From the NCBI GenBank assembly GCA_963665215.2, contig CAXXWW010000007.1, positions 62,001 through 126,000 of the forward strand: 64,000 bases of DNA, read 5' to 3'. Each line of letters opens with the position of its first letter. Positions within the stretch are counted from its first letter, which is position 1. Below the pieces are notes generated by a model. It saw nothing but the letters and a program-made list of their open reading frames with translations, made no database searches and was not told where the DNA came from. Both the position numbers and the translations under genes were made by a program. Positions 35,018 to 44,767 of the stretch are shown here, in pieces. The DNA comes from G963665215 sp963665215. Its GTDB lineage: Bacteria > Chloroflexota > Dehalococcoidia > Lucifugimonadales > CAUZJF01.

Positions 35018-35854
35018 GTGAAGCTTGGAGCTACATCGATCAGCGTGGTCAGTGACGGTACCTTCCTGTTGGACGGCGGGTCCGTGTTCGGTCAGATCCC
35101 TAAGGCGATCTGGGAGCAACAGGTGAAGCCGGACCGGAAAAATCGGATTCGGCTGGGGCTAAACTGTCTACTGATACAGACGCCATCCGTGAATATACTA
35201 GTCGATGCCGGCGCGGGCTCCAAACGGGTCGACAGGTATCGCGACGAGTACGGGCTAAATGGCAACAAACTGCTAAAGGGGCTCAAGAAGGAGGGATTGA
35301 CGGCCCGGGACATAGACATTGTAGTGCTCACCCATCTCCACTTCGACCATGGCGGCGGTTGCACCAAGCTGGACCGGTCCGGTAATGCCGTGCCGACCTT
35401 TCCTAAGGCCAAATATTTGGTGCAAAGGGCGGCCTGGGAAGAGGCCACTGATCCCAACGAGCGTGGCCGCAATTCGTACCACCGAGACGACTTTATGCCG
35501 TTGCAGGAGAACGGCGTGCTCACCCTCCTCGACGGCGACACTGAGATCGCACAAGGGATCACCGTGAAGGTTACCGATGGGCATTCGCGGGGACACCAGA
35601 TAGTGCTCGTCGATGCGGGAAGCGAACGGATCGCCTATCTGGGTGACTTGGTCCCGACCCCTTACCACCTACCTCTACCCAATATCACGGCGTTTGACCA
35701 GTATCCAAACGACACGTTGTCGGGCAAGCGCGAGCTACTTAATACGGCCATAGACAAGGGCTGGTTACTCATATTCGGTCACGCCCTCGAGCAGCGTTCG
35801 GGCTATTTGGAACAGCGAAACGGGAAGCCCCAGTTCTCGATAAGGGAGATCTAG
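35018..35854 (+). CDS. MBL-fold metallo-hydrolase
   Basis: This 278-residue protein of the metallo-beta-lactamase fold binds two metals through VVLTHLHFDHGGG (HxHxDH), with further ligands in TDGHSRGHQ, IAYLGDLVPTPYH and IFGHALEQ. It resembles the lactonase/AttM-like branch (N-acyl homoserine lactonases and related quorum-quenching enzymes), but substrates vary widely in this fold. The GTG start at 35018 has GGGAGGTGA upstream. It is transcribed alone behind the long leader described above. Confidence 0.85.
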   Translation: MKLGATSISVVSDGTFLLDGGSVFGQIPKAIWEQQVKPDRKNRIRLGLNCLLIQTPSVNILVDAGAGSKRVDRYRDEYGLNGNKLLKGLKKEGLTARDIDIVVLTHLHFDHGGGCTKLDRSGNAVPTFPKAKYLVQRAAWEEATDPNERGRNSYHRDDFMPLQENGVLTLLDGDTEIAQGITVKVTDGHSRGHQIVLVDAGSERIAYLGDLVPTPYHLPLPNITAFDQYPNDTLSGKRELLNTAIDKGWLLIFGHALEQRSGYLEQRNGKPQFSIREI

Positions 35855-36006
35855 TCTCGCTGGGTGCGTGGTACCCGACCCGCCTCAGGCGGACGGCACA
35901 CTTGCTCAGGAGAAGTCAGAGGCGGTCTTCACCCCGCAGCGAGGCGCACTCTCGTTAATGCTGGAAAGTCAGATGGCAGTCCGGCGGTCGGCTTGACGCG
36001 GGGCGT

Positions 36007-37314
36007 CTAAAGGACCTGGGCGAGGACCAGGTCCTCTTCACGTGCGTAAAGGCGCGCCGATGTCATCTCGTTGGTCAATACCCTGGGGCTGCGCGCCGCC
36101 ACCCTCACGTAGTTATCAGTCAGACCGACCCAGACATCCGGGCCCATCGACTCCCTCGACGCCTCCCATAGCACCGGTCGCGTCGTTCCCAGCAGACGCT
36201 CCCTGAAGGCCGCCGCATGGCGTCTCGACAGCCGGAGGAGCTCTCGTACTCGGTTCGTCCTGCCCTCCGGGTGCACACCCCCACCAAAATGGGCCGCGCT
36301 GGTCCCAGGCCGGGCCGAGAATGGGAAGACGTGCATCGCGGCGAATCCCACCTCGTCGCACAGGCCGTAGGTCCGCTGGAAGTCCGCGTCCGTTTCGCCG
36401 GGAAAGCCGACTATGACGTCGGTGGTGATCGACACGCCCTGCACGGCCTCCCGGACCATCTCGACGGCTTCCACGTACCGGCCGACGGTGTAGCGCCGGC
36501 GCATGCGCTTCAGCACCTCATCGCTTCCACTCTGCAGCGCGAGGTGGAAGTGAGGACATAGCCGCGAGTCTGTCCACAGCGCCAGCAGGCGGGCGTCGAT
36601 CTCTTGCGGCTGCAGGGACGAGACGCGCAGCCGTGTCACCTGGGTCTCTGAGAGAATCAGCTCCAGCAGTCCCGCAAGGTCGATGCCGGGCAGGTCGAAC
36701 CCGTAGGAACCCAACTGTGTGCCGGTGAGCACCACCTCCTTGTAACCTCGGGAGACATGCTCATCGATGCGCCCCACGATCTCCTCGGCGGGTATGCTGC
36801 GCTCTCTGCCGCGTACCTTGGGCACAATGCAGTAGGCGCATACCTGATCACACCCCTCCTGGATCTTGATCATGGCCCTGGTCCTCGCGTTCCTCGGACT
36901 GACCGGCCGCGTCTCGGCGGCCCGGGCGCCCGGCGTGAGCGCTCCACCCCATAGCTCGACGACCTGCCGGACCAGCGTCGCTTTGTCTGTGTTCCCGGCG
37001 ACCAGGTCCACCTCCGCCAGCTTTCGGAGGGCTTCTGGGGCGCGCTGTGCGTAGCAGCCAGTCGCGACTATGGTGGCGTCGAGGTTGAAGCGGCGGGCGG
37101 CCCTCAAGGCATGACGCGCTTTGCGGTCCGCGACGTGGGTCACCGTGCAGGTGTTGACGAGGTACACATCGGCCGGCTCGTCGGCGCCTACGACATGGAA
37201 TCCGGCACGGACGAAGTCCGACGCCAGTAGACCGGAGTCAGCCTGGTTTAGCTTGCACCCATGAGTCTCTATGGCGACTGTGGGCCTGTCCAAGAGGGCT
37301 TGCTTGCTGGGCAT
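36007..37314 (-). CDS. mtaB: tRNA t6A37 methylthiotransferase
   Basis: This 435-residue radical-SAM enzyme adds a methylthio group to t6A at position 37 of tRNAs reading ANN codons. The N-terminal UPF0004 domain has the three cluster cysteines (Cys20 in THGCKLNQ, Cys56 in NTCTVTH, Cys87 in ATGCYAQ). The radical-SAM cluster is CDQVCAYC (Cys155, 159, 162). The C-terminal ~60 residues form a TRAM-type RNA-binding domain. THGCKLNQ and the overall length favour MtaB over MiaB and RimO. It is intact. Confidence 0.93.
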   Translation of the reverse strand: MPSKQALLDRPTVAIETHGCKLNQADSGLLASDFVRAGFHVVGADEPADVYLVNTCTVTHVADRKARHALRAARRFNLDATIVATGCYAQRAPEALRKLAEVDLVAGNTDKATLVRQVVELWGGALTPGARAAETRPVSPRNARTRAMIKIQEGCDQVCAYCIVPKVRGRERSIPAEEIVGRIDEHVSRGYKEVVLTGTQLGSYGFDLPGIDLAGLLELILSETQVTRLRVSSLQPQEIDARLLALWTDSRLCPHFHLALQSGSDEVLKRMRRRYTVGRYVEAVEMVREAVQGVSITTDVIVGFPGETDADFQRTYGLCDEVGFAAMHVFPFSARPGTSAAHFGGGVHPEGRTNRVRELLRLSRRHAAAFRERLLGTTRPVLWEASRESMGPDVWVGLTDNYVRVAARSPRVLTNEMTSARLYAREEDLVLAQVL

Positions 37315-37671
37315 GAGCGATCCGACGGGAGATTGTCAGTCAAATCCGCTTTGATATTATAGGTTTGGTTCGATACCACCGTCAACGCGGACTCGACGGC
37401 GTGCCGGTCTTTGAGCTCTCCCCCTCCAACTCAATATGGGCAGGGGCACGGTGAGGGATACCAGCGGCGATACCCATCGGGAGATAGCCTGCCCTTTCCG
37501 GCGCCGGGCATCGCCGAGTTAACGGCCCCATGGGCCGAGGGTCGCGGCAGCTTATCGCAGCGTACACGCCCAGCGCCAGAGGACGCCCCGGTTCACAGGA
37601 ACCGCGCCTGGAGCGACACGCATCGTAAGAAGTAACAGTGCTGCGAAGTATACCAGCTCCAGGAGGCGGAT
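37315..37671. other. divergent intergenic gap
   Basis: No gene is seen between mtaB (leftward) and the thioredoxin reductase fusion (rightward). A TTTGATATTATAGG stretch at about 37350 could contain a -10 for mtaB on the other strand. No further structure is obvious. Confidence 0.35.
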
Positions 37672-38880
37672 ATGGGCCAGTCGAAGATCAGGATGTATGG
37701 CGCTCCATGGTGCCCGGACTGCAGGCAGGCCAAGCAATTCCTGGGCGAGCAGCGCGTAACGTACGAGTGGATCGACGTGGACAAGAACCCGGAGGGCCTG
37801 AAGTACGTCCAAGAGGTGAACGAAGGGAAGCAGATCATCCCCACCATCGTCTTCCAAGACGGCTCGATCCTGGTGGAGCCGAGCAACGCCGAGCTGGCTG
37901 CGAAACTGGGGATAAGCACCGAGGCCCGGAACGACTTCTACGACTTGATTATTGTGGGAGCAGGACCCGCAGGACTGACGGCGGCGATCTATGCCGCCCG
38001 GGAAGGGATAACCACCCTGGCCATAGAGCGGAGCGGCATCGGCGGACAGGCGGGAGTCACGGAGCGCATCGAGAACTACCCCGGATTTGCCCATGGAATT
38101 CGCGGAGCCGAGCTGGCTGACCAGCTCAGGATCCATGCGGAGCGTTTCGGCGTCGAGATCCTGCCCGCCCAGGCGGTGTCCGGCATCTCCATCATGGAGA
38201 ACTACAGACTGGTGCGCACCGAAGCGGGAGGCGAGCACTGCTCTAGCGCGCTGCTGCTGGCCCCCGGCAGCCGGTATCGCAGGCTAAATGTACCCGGCGA
38301 GGAGGACCTTATAGGCGCCGGTATCCACTTCTGCGCCACTTGTGACGGGCCTTTCTAAAAGGGGCAGGAGCTGTTTGTAGTCGGCGGGGGCAACAGCGGC
38401 CTCGAAGAAGGCCTGTTTCTGACCAAGTTCGCCACCAAGGTTACGGTGCTGGAGGCCGGAGACCGGCTCAGGGCCAGCCAGATATTGCAAGAGAAGGCAG
38501 CCAGCCATCCTCAGATGGAGGTCCGTCTCCAACACACCGTCCAGGAGTTCCGGGGAGACGGCCACCTTACGTCGGTGGTCGTTAAGGACTTGAAGAGCGG
38601 GGCTGTGGAGGAGGTCACTCCGGGCGCCGTATTTATCTTCATCGGACTCGACCCTAACACCGAATTCCTCCGCGGGGCCATCGATCTGGACGAACGCGGC
38701 TTCATCAAGACCAACACGACTCTGGAGACCAATATGCCGGGGGTGTTCGCCGCCGGTGACGGTCGGATCGGAAGCACCAAGCAGGTGGCCAGCGCGGTGG
38801 GCGAGGGCGCCACGGCGGCGCTCATGGTGAGGCAGTACCTGGAGGAGACGCAGGGGAGCCGCGGCTACAGTGGGGAGTAG
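37672..38880 (+). pseudogene. trxB: glutaredoxin-thioredoxin reductase fusion interrupted by one in-frame TAA
   Basis: Residues 1-80 are a glutaredoxin/thioredoxin-like domain with active site WCPDC (Cys14, Cys17). Residues 88-400 are an NADPH thioredoxin reductase with FAD motif VGAGPAG (~96-101), redox pair CATC (Cys221, Cys224), NADPH motif VVGGGNSG and C-terminal GVFAAGDGR. Codon 229 is TAA (38356-38358), directly after CATCDGPF. The same frame then resumes KGQELFVVGG with no other damage, and homologues have Tyr here. One base would restore it. It could be a recent mutation, a sequence error or, less likely, read-through. AGGAGG precedes the ATG. Confidence 0.85.
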
Positions 38881-39057
38881 CCAAGCCTCCAAATCGCCCA
38901 GTCGCTCCGGGAGCGGTACCCCTCTCCGCAGGTCCAAGTGCCCGTCTGTTGGGAGCAGATGCTCGGGGTGGGGAGTGACGATCTCGTCAGAGAGCCAACG
39001 GAGGCTGGGGGCCGCTGGCCGCTGGAGCCCCGGGGTCGATCAGTTTGAGGCGTCCAG

Positions 39058-40002
39058 TTGCCCGAGATAGTGGCCACCGGCGAGTGCCTGATAGAGCTGT
39101 TCAGCGACGAGCCAATCGGCGCGGCGGAGTCGTACCACAAGTACTACGCAGGAGACACCCTCGGGGTCCTGACCATGGCTTCGAGGCTGGGCAGCACGGT
39201 GGGCTACATCACAAGGATCGGCGAAGACCACTTCGCCGACTACCTGCTCAACTCCTGGAGGGAGCGCAACGTTGATACCACCCTGGTGAAGAAGGTCCCC
39301 GGCTTCACCGGGGTACACTTCATCTCTCTTCTGCCGGGGGGCGACCGGGAGTTCGTGTACTACCGAAGCGGTACCGCCGCCACGACGATGGTACCTGAAG
39401 ACCTTGACGCCGACTACATCGCCGGGGCGCGGGTCCTGCACATAAGCGCCGTTCTCCAGGCCATATCGGCCAGTGCCCGCGAGACGGTCCTGCGCGCCGC
39501 CCAGATAGCCCGCAGCCGCAACGTGCTGGTATCGTATGACACCAACCTGCGCATGAGTCTCTGGACCATAGAGGAGGCCCGCGAGGCGATGCGAGCCGTG
39601 CTTCCCTACGTCGACATGGTCTTTCCAAGTCACCCGGAGGAGACCAGGCTGCTGACCGGCCTGGACTCTCAGGCCGACGTCATCGAGTTCTTCCGGTCCA
39701 AGGGGGCACATACGGTTGCGGTGAAGTCCGGCGGCGATGGGGCCTGGGTTGGGACCGATGAAGGCGTGGGCAGGGTACCGGCCGTGGCCCCCCTCGGTGT
39801 GTCGGACACCACCGGGGCCGGCGACGCTTTCGTCGGCACGTTTCTTCACTGCCTGCTACAGGGACGGGACGCGTTCGAGGCAACTAGATGGGGCGTCGTG
39901 GCCGCGGGCCTCACCACCGGCGGCCGGGGGGCCATCCTCAGCCAGCCCGCGCCCGACGAAGTCCGGCGATACCTCGGCAGGGTCCAGGTCCAACGCGTCT
40001 GA
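39058..40002 (+). CDS. PfkB-family carbohydrate kinase
   Basis: This 314-residue sugar kinase of the ribokinase/PfkB family starts IVATGECLIELF. It has NVLVSYDTNLRMSLW in the middle and the ATP-site signature DTTGAGDAFVGTFL, with the catalytic base Asp in GAGD. The sequence around GDTLGVLTMASRLGS resembles 2-keto-3-deoxygluconate kinases, so KDG or a related sugar acid is a reasonable substrate. The TTG start at 39058 is supported by GAGG eight bases upstream. Confidence 0.85.
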   Translation: MPEIVATGECLIELFSDEPIGAAESYHKYYAGDTLGVLTMASRLGSTVGYITRIGEDHFADYLLNSWRERNVDTTLVKKVPGFTGVHFISLLPGGDREFVYYRSGTAATTMVPEDLDADYIAGARVLHISAVLQAISASARETVLRAAQIARSRNVLVSYDTNLRMSLWTIEEAREAMRAVLPYVDMVFPSHPEETRLLTGLDSQADVIEFFRSKGAHTVAVKSGGDGAWVGTDEGVGRVPAVAPLGVSDTTGAGDAFVGTFLHCLLQGRDAFEATRWGVVAAGLTTGGRGAILSQPAPDEVRRYLGRVQVQRV

Positions 40003-40181
40003 CCGGGTGCCCTACATGCGCTCCAAGGCCCACAGCGGCGGCCGAACTTGGCGGACTGTGGTATCCTCATTTGAACGAACAATTTAGGGCCGCTGCACCC
40101 TTTATTTATGCGCGGCCTTTCGGATACCCTCGTGACACGGCAGTCACGGGAGGCAACAAGTCCGATGGAGACGCCAAGCAG

Positions 40182-41423
40182 ATGAAGCGCCGCGTAGTAG
40201 TCACCGGCATCGGCATCGTCAGTCCCATAGGCCTGACCAGAGAGGCGACCTGGAGCAACCTGCTCGCCGGAAAGTCGGGCATCGCTCGCATCAGCTCCTT
40301 CGACGCCGAGGAGCTGGAGACCACCATAGCGGGCGAGGTAGACGGCTTCGACGCCACGGACTACGTTGGCCGAAAAGAGGCCCGCAGGATGGACCGGTTT
40401 GTTCAGCTCGCCGCCGCCGCAACCTTGGAGGCCGTCGAGCAGGCGGGGCTAAAGATCGACAACGGCAACTCCGAGCGCGTATCGGTGATAATCTCCAGTG
40501 GCATCGGGGGAATCATCACCCTGGAACGGCAGGTTCGCGTCCTGGTCGAGAGGGGCGCCTCGCGTGTCAGCCCCTTTTTGGTCCCCATGATGCTCCCCGA
40601 TATGGCATCGGGGCAGGTATCAATGCTCCTTGGCGCCAGGGGGCCGAACTTTGCGACAGTATCGGCGTGCTCCAGCGGGGCCGACGCACTGGGCCAAGCG
40701 CTGGAGCTCCTGCGAAGAGGGACCGTAGACGTGGCCATATCAGGCGGCTCCGAGGCGGCCATATGCGCCATAGGTGTGGCTGGCTTCAACTCGGTCCAGG
40801 CCCTATCCAAGCGCAACCACGAGCCCCAAAAGGCGTCTCGGCCATTCGACGCCGATCGCGACGGGTTCGTCCTTGGTGAGGGCGGAGCCGTCCTAGTCCT
40901 GGAGACACTCGAGTACGCCAACAGCCGTAACGTCGCGCCCATAGCGGAAATGATGGGGTACGCCTCGACGGCGGACGCCTACCACATAACGCAGCCGGCG
41001 CCCGGCGGCGAGGGCGCCGCGAGAGCTATGCGGCTGGCGCTCGAGGACGCGGAGCTCAAGCCCAACGAAATCGACTACATCAACGCCCATGGCACCTCTA
41101 CCCAGCTCAACGACAAGTACGAGACGATGGCCATGAAGTCGGTCTTTGGCGATGATGCCTATAAGATACCCATTAGCTCGACCAAGTCCATGACCGGTCA
41201 CCTGCTCGGCGCCAGCGGAGCGCTGGAGGCGGCGGTCTCTGTCATGTCCATCACCAACGGCGCCCTGCACCCCACCATCAACCTGGAGGAGCCTGACCCT
41301 GACTGCGATCTGGACTACACACCCCACCTGGCCAGGCGTGGCAGAATAAGGACCGCCATGACCAACTCCTTCGGGTTCGGCGGGCATAACGCCAGCCTCG
41401 TCTTCCAGGAATTCCAGCCTTAG
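40182..41423 (+). CDS. fabF: beta-ketoacyl-ACP synthase II
   Basis: This 413-residue condensing enzyme extends acyl-ACP with malonyl-ACP in fatty acid synthesis. The Cys-His-His triad is complete: TVSACSSGADAL (Cys163), INAHGTSTQLND (~303) and SMTGHLLGASGA (~340). The gatekeeper end NSFGFGGHNASLVF is present. ATG 40182 gives the standard MKRRVVVTGIG start. The frame is open further upstream but without homology. No acpP or other fab genes adjoin. Confidence 0.95.
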   Translation: MKRRVVVTGIGIVSPIGLTREATWSNLLAGKSGIARISSFDAEELETTIAGEVDGFDATDYVGRKEARRMDRFVQLAAAATLEAVEQAGLKIDNGNSERVSVIISSGIGGIITLERQVRVLVERGASRVSPFLVPMMLPDMASGQVSMLLGARGPNFATVSACSSGADALGQALELLRRGTVDVAISGGSEAAICAIGVAGFNSVQALSKRNHEPQKASRPFDADRDGFVLGEGGAVLVLETLEYANSRNVAPIAEMMGYASTADAYHITQPAPGGEGAARAMRLALEDAELKPNEIDYINAHGTSTQLNDKYETMAMKSVFGDDAYKIPISSTKSMTGHLLGASGALEAAVSVMSITNGALHPTINLEEPDPDCDLDYTPHLARRGRIRTAMTNSFGFGGHNASLVFQEFQP

Positions 41424-41513
41424 CCGTCTATCCACGGCTCTCCCGCTCGTCGCTCGATGGGCTCAAACGAGTCGGCCCGGCGTCGGCCGCGGACTATGTG
41501 AGTGAGGCGCAGG

Positions 41514-43196
41514 ATGTCTGCAAAGGTATGGAGTAGACTCCCCTCCCCACCCGCCGGCTTTGCCCGTGAGCTGGGGATGCCCCCATTCCAGGCTCATCTC
41601 CTCTTCAACCGCGGCATCCGGCGCCCCGAAGAGATCGAACCCTACCTGGCCGCCGATGACCGTCTTGCACACGACCCCTTGCTGCTCCCGGATATGGAGA
41701 AGGCCGTTGCCAGGCTTGAAAAGGCGCTGGCGGACGGGGAGGTCATCGGGGTGTTCGGTGACTTCGACGCCGACGGCGTCACGGGGACCGCCTTGATGGT
41801 CCAGGCCCTCTCCGAGCTTGGGTCCACGGTTATTCCGTATCTGCCCGACCGGGTCGATGAGGGCCATGGGCTCAGCGCTCAGGCAGTTCAGTCACTACGG
41901 TCAGAGGGCGTATCGCTCATGGTGACCGTTGATTGCGGCGTCAGCTCGGCAGAGGAGGTCGACCTGGCATCCTCGGTTGGTATGGATACGATCGTTACCG
42001 ACCACCACAGTGTCCCTCCCTCCCTACCGGATGCAGTGGCGCTGGTTAATCCGAGGCGACCGGGTTCCCGCTATCTATTCGAAGGCCTCACCGGAGTCGG
42101 CATAGCGTTCAAGCTCGCGGAGGCGCTCTGGGCGGGACTGGGGCGGCCACGGCCCGTCCACCTGCTGGAGCTGGTGGCGCTGGGCACCATCGCCGACGTC
42201 GGCCCCTTAACAGGGGAGAACCGCTACCTTGTAAAGGAGGGACTGAGGCGTCTCAACGAGACCCGACATCCAGGGCTGAGGGCCCTCATCGCCCGCTCCG
42301 GCCTGAGGTCCGGGTCCCTGGACACAGATTCACTGTCATTCGGACTGATCCCGCGGCTGAACGCCGCGGGCCGGCTGAGCGATGCCTCCACGAGCCTCGA
42401 TCTTCTCACGGCAGACAGCGCCGGGACGGCGGAATCCATCGCCGACGCCCTGGAGCTCCATAACGACGAGAGGCGGCGGCTGACGGAAGAGGGCGTCGCG
42501 CAGGCACACGGCCAGGTACAACCCCAGGACGGCACGGCTCCAGCCATCATCATCGTCGAGCACCAAGAGTGGATGCCGGGGATACTCGGTCTGATCGCCG
42601 GAAACCTGTGCGAAACCTACTACCGTCCCACCGTGGCTATCTCCGTTGGCGAGCGTACATGCCGGGCCAGCGCCCGCAGCATACCTGAGTTCGACATCGT
42701 GGAGGCTTTCAGGCGGAGCGGGGACCTGTTCCACCGCTTTGGGGGACATCCGCAGGCTGCGGGCTTTACGCTCCCCACCGGCCAACTGGGCCGCCTCAAG
42801 GACGAGCTACGCGCCGCGGCCAAAGAGCATCTGGACGGCGCGAAGCTGGTGCCGTCGATAGAGTTCGACTGCGAGATAGCGCCCGCGCTGCTAAACGGCG
42901 ACAACCTGGCGTTCATGGAGGCGCTCCGCCCCTTCGGCGAAGCGAATCCGGCGCCGGTGTTCCTGACCCGGTACGCGCGGATAGTGGAGGCGCGAAAAGT
43001 GGGGAGGCGAGAAGCCCACCTGAAGATGCGGATTTCGCACGGCAACGGAACCTGGGATGCCATCGCCTTCAGGCAGGGTGGCAGAGTGGCGGCCACCGGC
43101 GACGTGATAGACCTGGTCTACACGGCCGGCATGAACGAATGGGGGGGCCGGGCCAAGCTTCAGCTCAACATTCTGGACTTCCGCCAGGCAGGCTAG
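41514..43196 (+). CDS. recJ: single-stranded-DNA exonuclease
   Basis: This 5'-3' ssDNA exonuclease of about 560 residues of the DHH superfamily works in recombination and mismatch repair. Motifs in order are VFGDFDADGVTGTAL (motif I), VTVDCGVSSAEE, TIVTDHHSVP (DHH motif), TGVGIAFKLAEALW, the DHHA1 part with ARSIPEFDIVEAF and FGGHPQAAGFTLP, and a C-terminal OB domain. GAGG lies 6-9 bp before ATG 41514. It is intact. Confidence 0.95.
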   Translation: MSAKVWSRLPSPPAGFARELGMPPFQAHLLFNRGIRRPEEIEPYLAADDRLAHDPLLLPDMEKAVARLEKALADGEVIGVFGDFDADGVTGTALMVQALSELGSTVIPYLPDRVDEGHGLSAQAVQSLRSEGVSLMVTVDCGVSSAEEVDLASSVGMDTIVTDHHSVPPSLPDAVALVNPRRPGSRYLFEGLTGVGIAFKLAEALWAGLGRPRPVHLLELVALGTIADVGPLTGENRYLVKEGLRRLNETRHPGLRALIARSGLRSGSLDTDSLSFGLIPRLNAAGRLSDASTSLDLLTADSAGTAESIADALELHNDERRRLTEEGVAQAHGQVQPQDGTAPAIIIVEHQEWMPGILGLIAGNLCETYYRPTVAISVGERTCRASARSIPEFDIVEAFRRSGDLFHRFGGHPQAAGFTLPTGQLGRLKDELRAAAKEHLDGAKLVPSIEFDCEIAPALLNGDNLAFMEALRPFGEANPAPVFLTRYARIVEARKVGRREAHLKMRISHGNGTWDAIAFRQGGRVAATGDVIDLVYTAGMNEWGGRAKLQLNILDFRQAG

Positions 43197-43203
43197 GCAG
43201 GCG

Positions 43204-44070
43204 CTACCTCCGACGGCGTCGGCGCTGGGCCCTGGTGACCCGCGGGACCGCCGCAGGGACCTCCTGGACCACCACCGTGCCCGCAAACCTGGCCTTTACG
43301 GCCATGAGCGGCAGCGTGATGGCCAATACGAGCAACGCAATATAGTGCGCCTCCTGCATACCCAGCGCCCAAACCGGGTCTTCCCTGGCGAAGCTGACCC
43401 CGAATCGCCCGATGGAGTAGAGGGCAAGGTACAGCGCAAACAGCATGCCGTCCGGCTTCAGGCGGCCTCTGAGCTTCCAGATGACAACCAGCGCCAGCAT
43501 GTTCCAGACCATCTCGTAGACGACGGCGGGATGCACGTTAGTGCTGTAGCCGTCGGCGCAAAACCGGGCCAGTGTACCTTCATGAGTCCACCTGAAACCG
43601 AAAAACAGCTCGGTCGCCGTGGAACAGTGCTCACCGTTGACGATGTCGCCCAGCCGCCCTATCGACTGCGAGAACAGCATAGTGGGGGCCGTCAGGTCGG
43701 CAATAACGCCGACGGGGAACTTGGCGATCAGAGCATAGACGGTCCCGCCGATGAAGCCGCCCAGTATCCCACCCCAGACAGCGATGCCGCCGCTCCAAAT
43801 GTAGAGGACCTGGATCGGCCTCTGCTGGTAAACATCGGCCCAGTTGTCGATTATGTGGACCACCCGCGCTCCCAACACGCCACCGAGGATGGCCCAGATG
43901 GCGATTGAGTAGATGTCGTCGGGGTCTATGCCCTTAAGCGGGGCCCACCTGCCGACCAAGAAGACCGCCGAAGCCACGGCGATGAAGCTGAATAGGCCGT
44001 GCCAGCTAACTACCCACGTCGAGATGAAGTTGGCCGAGAACAGGTTGGGACCGATGTCTATGTCAATCAT
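43204..44070 (-). CDS. lgt: prolipoprotein diacylglyceryl transferase (divergent Lgt)
   Basis: This polytopic membrane protein of about 288 residues has the Lgt fold: an early WHGLFSF segment, GGIAVWGGILGGFIGG, the signature-like SIGRLGDIVNGEHC and a late YSIGRFGVSFARED. Lgt attaches diacylglycerol to lipobox cysteines. Compared with the E. coli enzyme as I recall it, His103 is Trp (as in actinobacteria), Asn146 is Asp and Glu243 is Ser, so this is a divergent form. The C-terminus is Arg-rich. Start ATG 44070 matches the family N-terminus better than 44112. Confidence 0.85.
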   Translation of the reverse strand: MIDIDIGPNLFSANFISTWVVSWHGLFSFIAVASAVFLVGRWAPLKGIDPDDIYSIAIWAILGGVLGARVVHIIDNWADVYQQRPIQVLYIWSGGIAVWGGILGGFIGGTVYALIAKFPVGVIADLTAPTMLFSQSIGRLGDIVNGEHCSTATELFFGFRWTHEGTLARFCADGYSTNVHPAVVYEMVWNMLALVVIWKLRGRLKPDGMLFALYLALYSIGRFGVSFAREDPVWALGMQEAHYIALLVLAITLPLMAVKARFAGTVVVQEVPAAVPRVTRAQRRRRRR

Positions 44071-44767
44071 TCGCGCTGGCTCTACTCTAAGGACGGGGTG
44101 AACGGGTGTCAAGGGCGCGACGTGGCTAGGGGAAAAGGCGCCGGTGGAGTGGCCGGCTCGCAGGGGACGTCACTACGACGCCCGCCCGCAATAGGAGATG
44201 TGAGTCGAACCTTCGACCGCCTTCAGCAGGGCAAAGCCCCAGCCGTCTTCGAGGGGTAGCCAGCACGCGCCAGGGTGGGCGAGGCGACCAGGTACGGAAG
44301 GGCGGCTAGCTGGGTGTCGCTTAGACCAGCCGTGCTGTCTGAAGAACCTGTTCCATTTTGTTCCATTGTGTTCCACCCTTCGACAGGCTCCCTTCGATAC
44401 GCCATTCCACCATGGAAGGGCTACTCAGGACAGGCTCAGGCAGGGTCTCATGTTCTTCTCGGAACATGGGGCGAAGAGAGGGAACACCCCATCGGGTCTG
44501 TCCCCTGAGGGGCTTTGCACCAAAAGGCGGAATGCGGAGGCGTGGTTCGACAGGCTCACCACGAACGGAGCTATAAACCAACCGTTCGCCCTGAGCTTGT
44601 CGAAGGGCAATTTACACGACCGCGCCACTTCTCGTGCAAAGCCCCCCTGAGGAGAAGTATAGCGCGGATGTTCTGGGGTGTCGATGGGAGCGAGTCAGGG
44701 GATTGGGCGCCGAATGGTGTGCTAAGATGTATCATCAAGCACACACCGTACCCCGCATGGTAGCACG
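44071..44767. other. 697 bp intergenic region with extragenic palindromes
   Basis: No convincing gene is present. The region holds several copies or half-copies of the TTCGACAGGCTCA repeat between about 44387 and 44604, listed separately. Small open frames here arise from the repeats. Confidence 0.6.
44546..44604. repeat. REP-like extragenic palindrome
   Basis: TTCGACAGGCTCACCACGAACGG (44546-44568) faces CCGTTCGCCCTGAGCTTGTCGAA (44582-44604). The arms match at 19 of 23 positions over a 13 nt loop. Related half-units occur at about 44387-44440, 51045-51350 and 53640-53740. They occupy only intergenic gaps. Confidence 0.75.

Noticed and set aside
44366..44763. Small frames of 82-94 codons in the intergenic region before xerD
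   Set aside because: They are built largely from the extragenic palindromes and have no ribosome site or family pattern.
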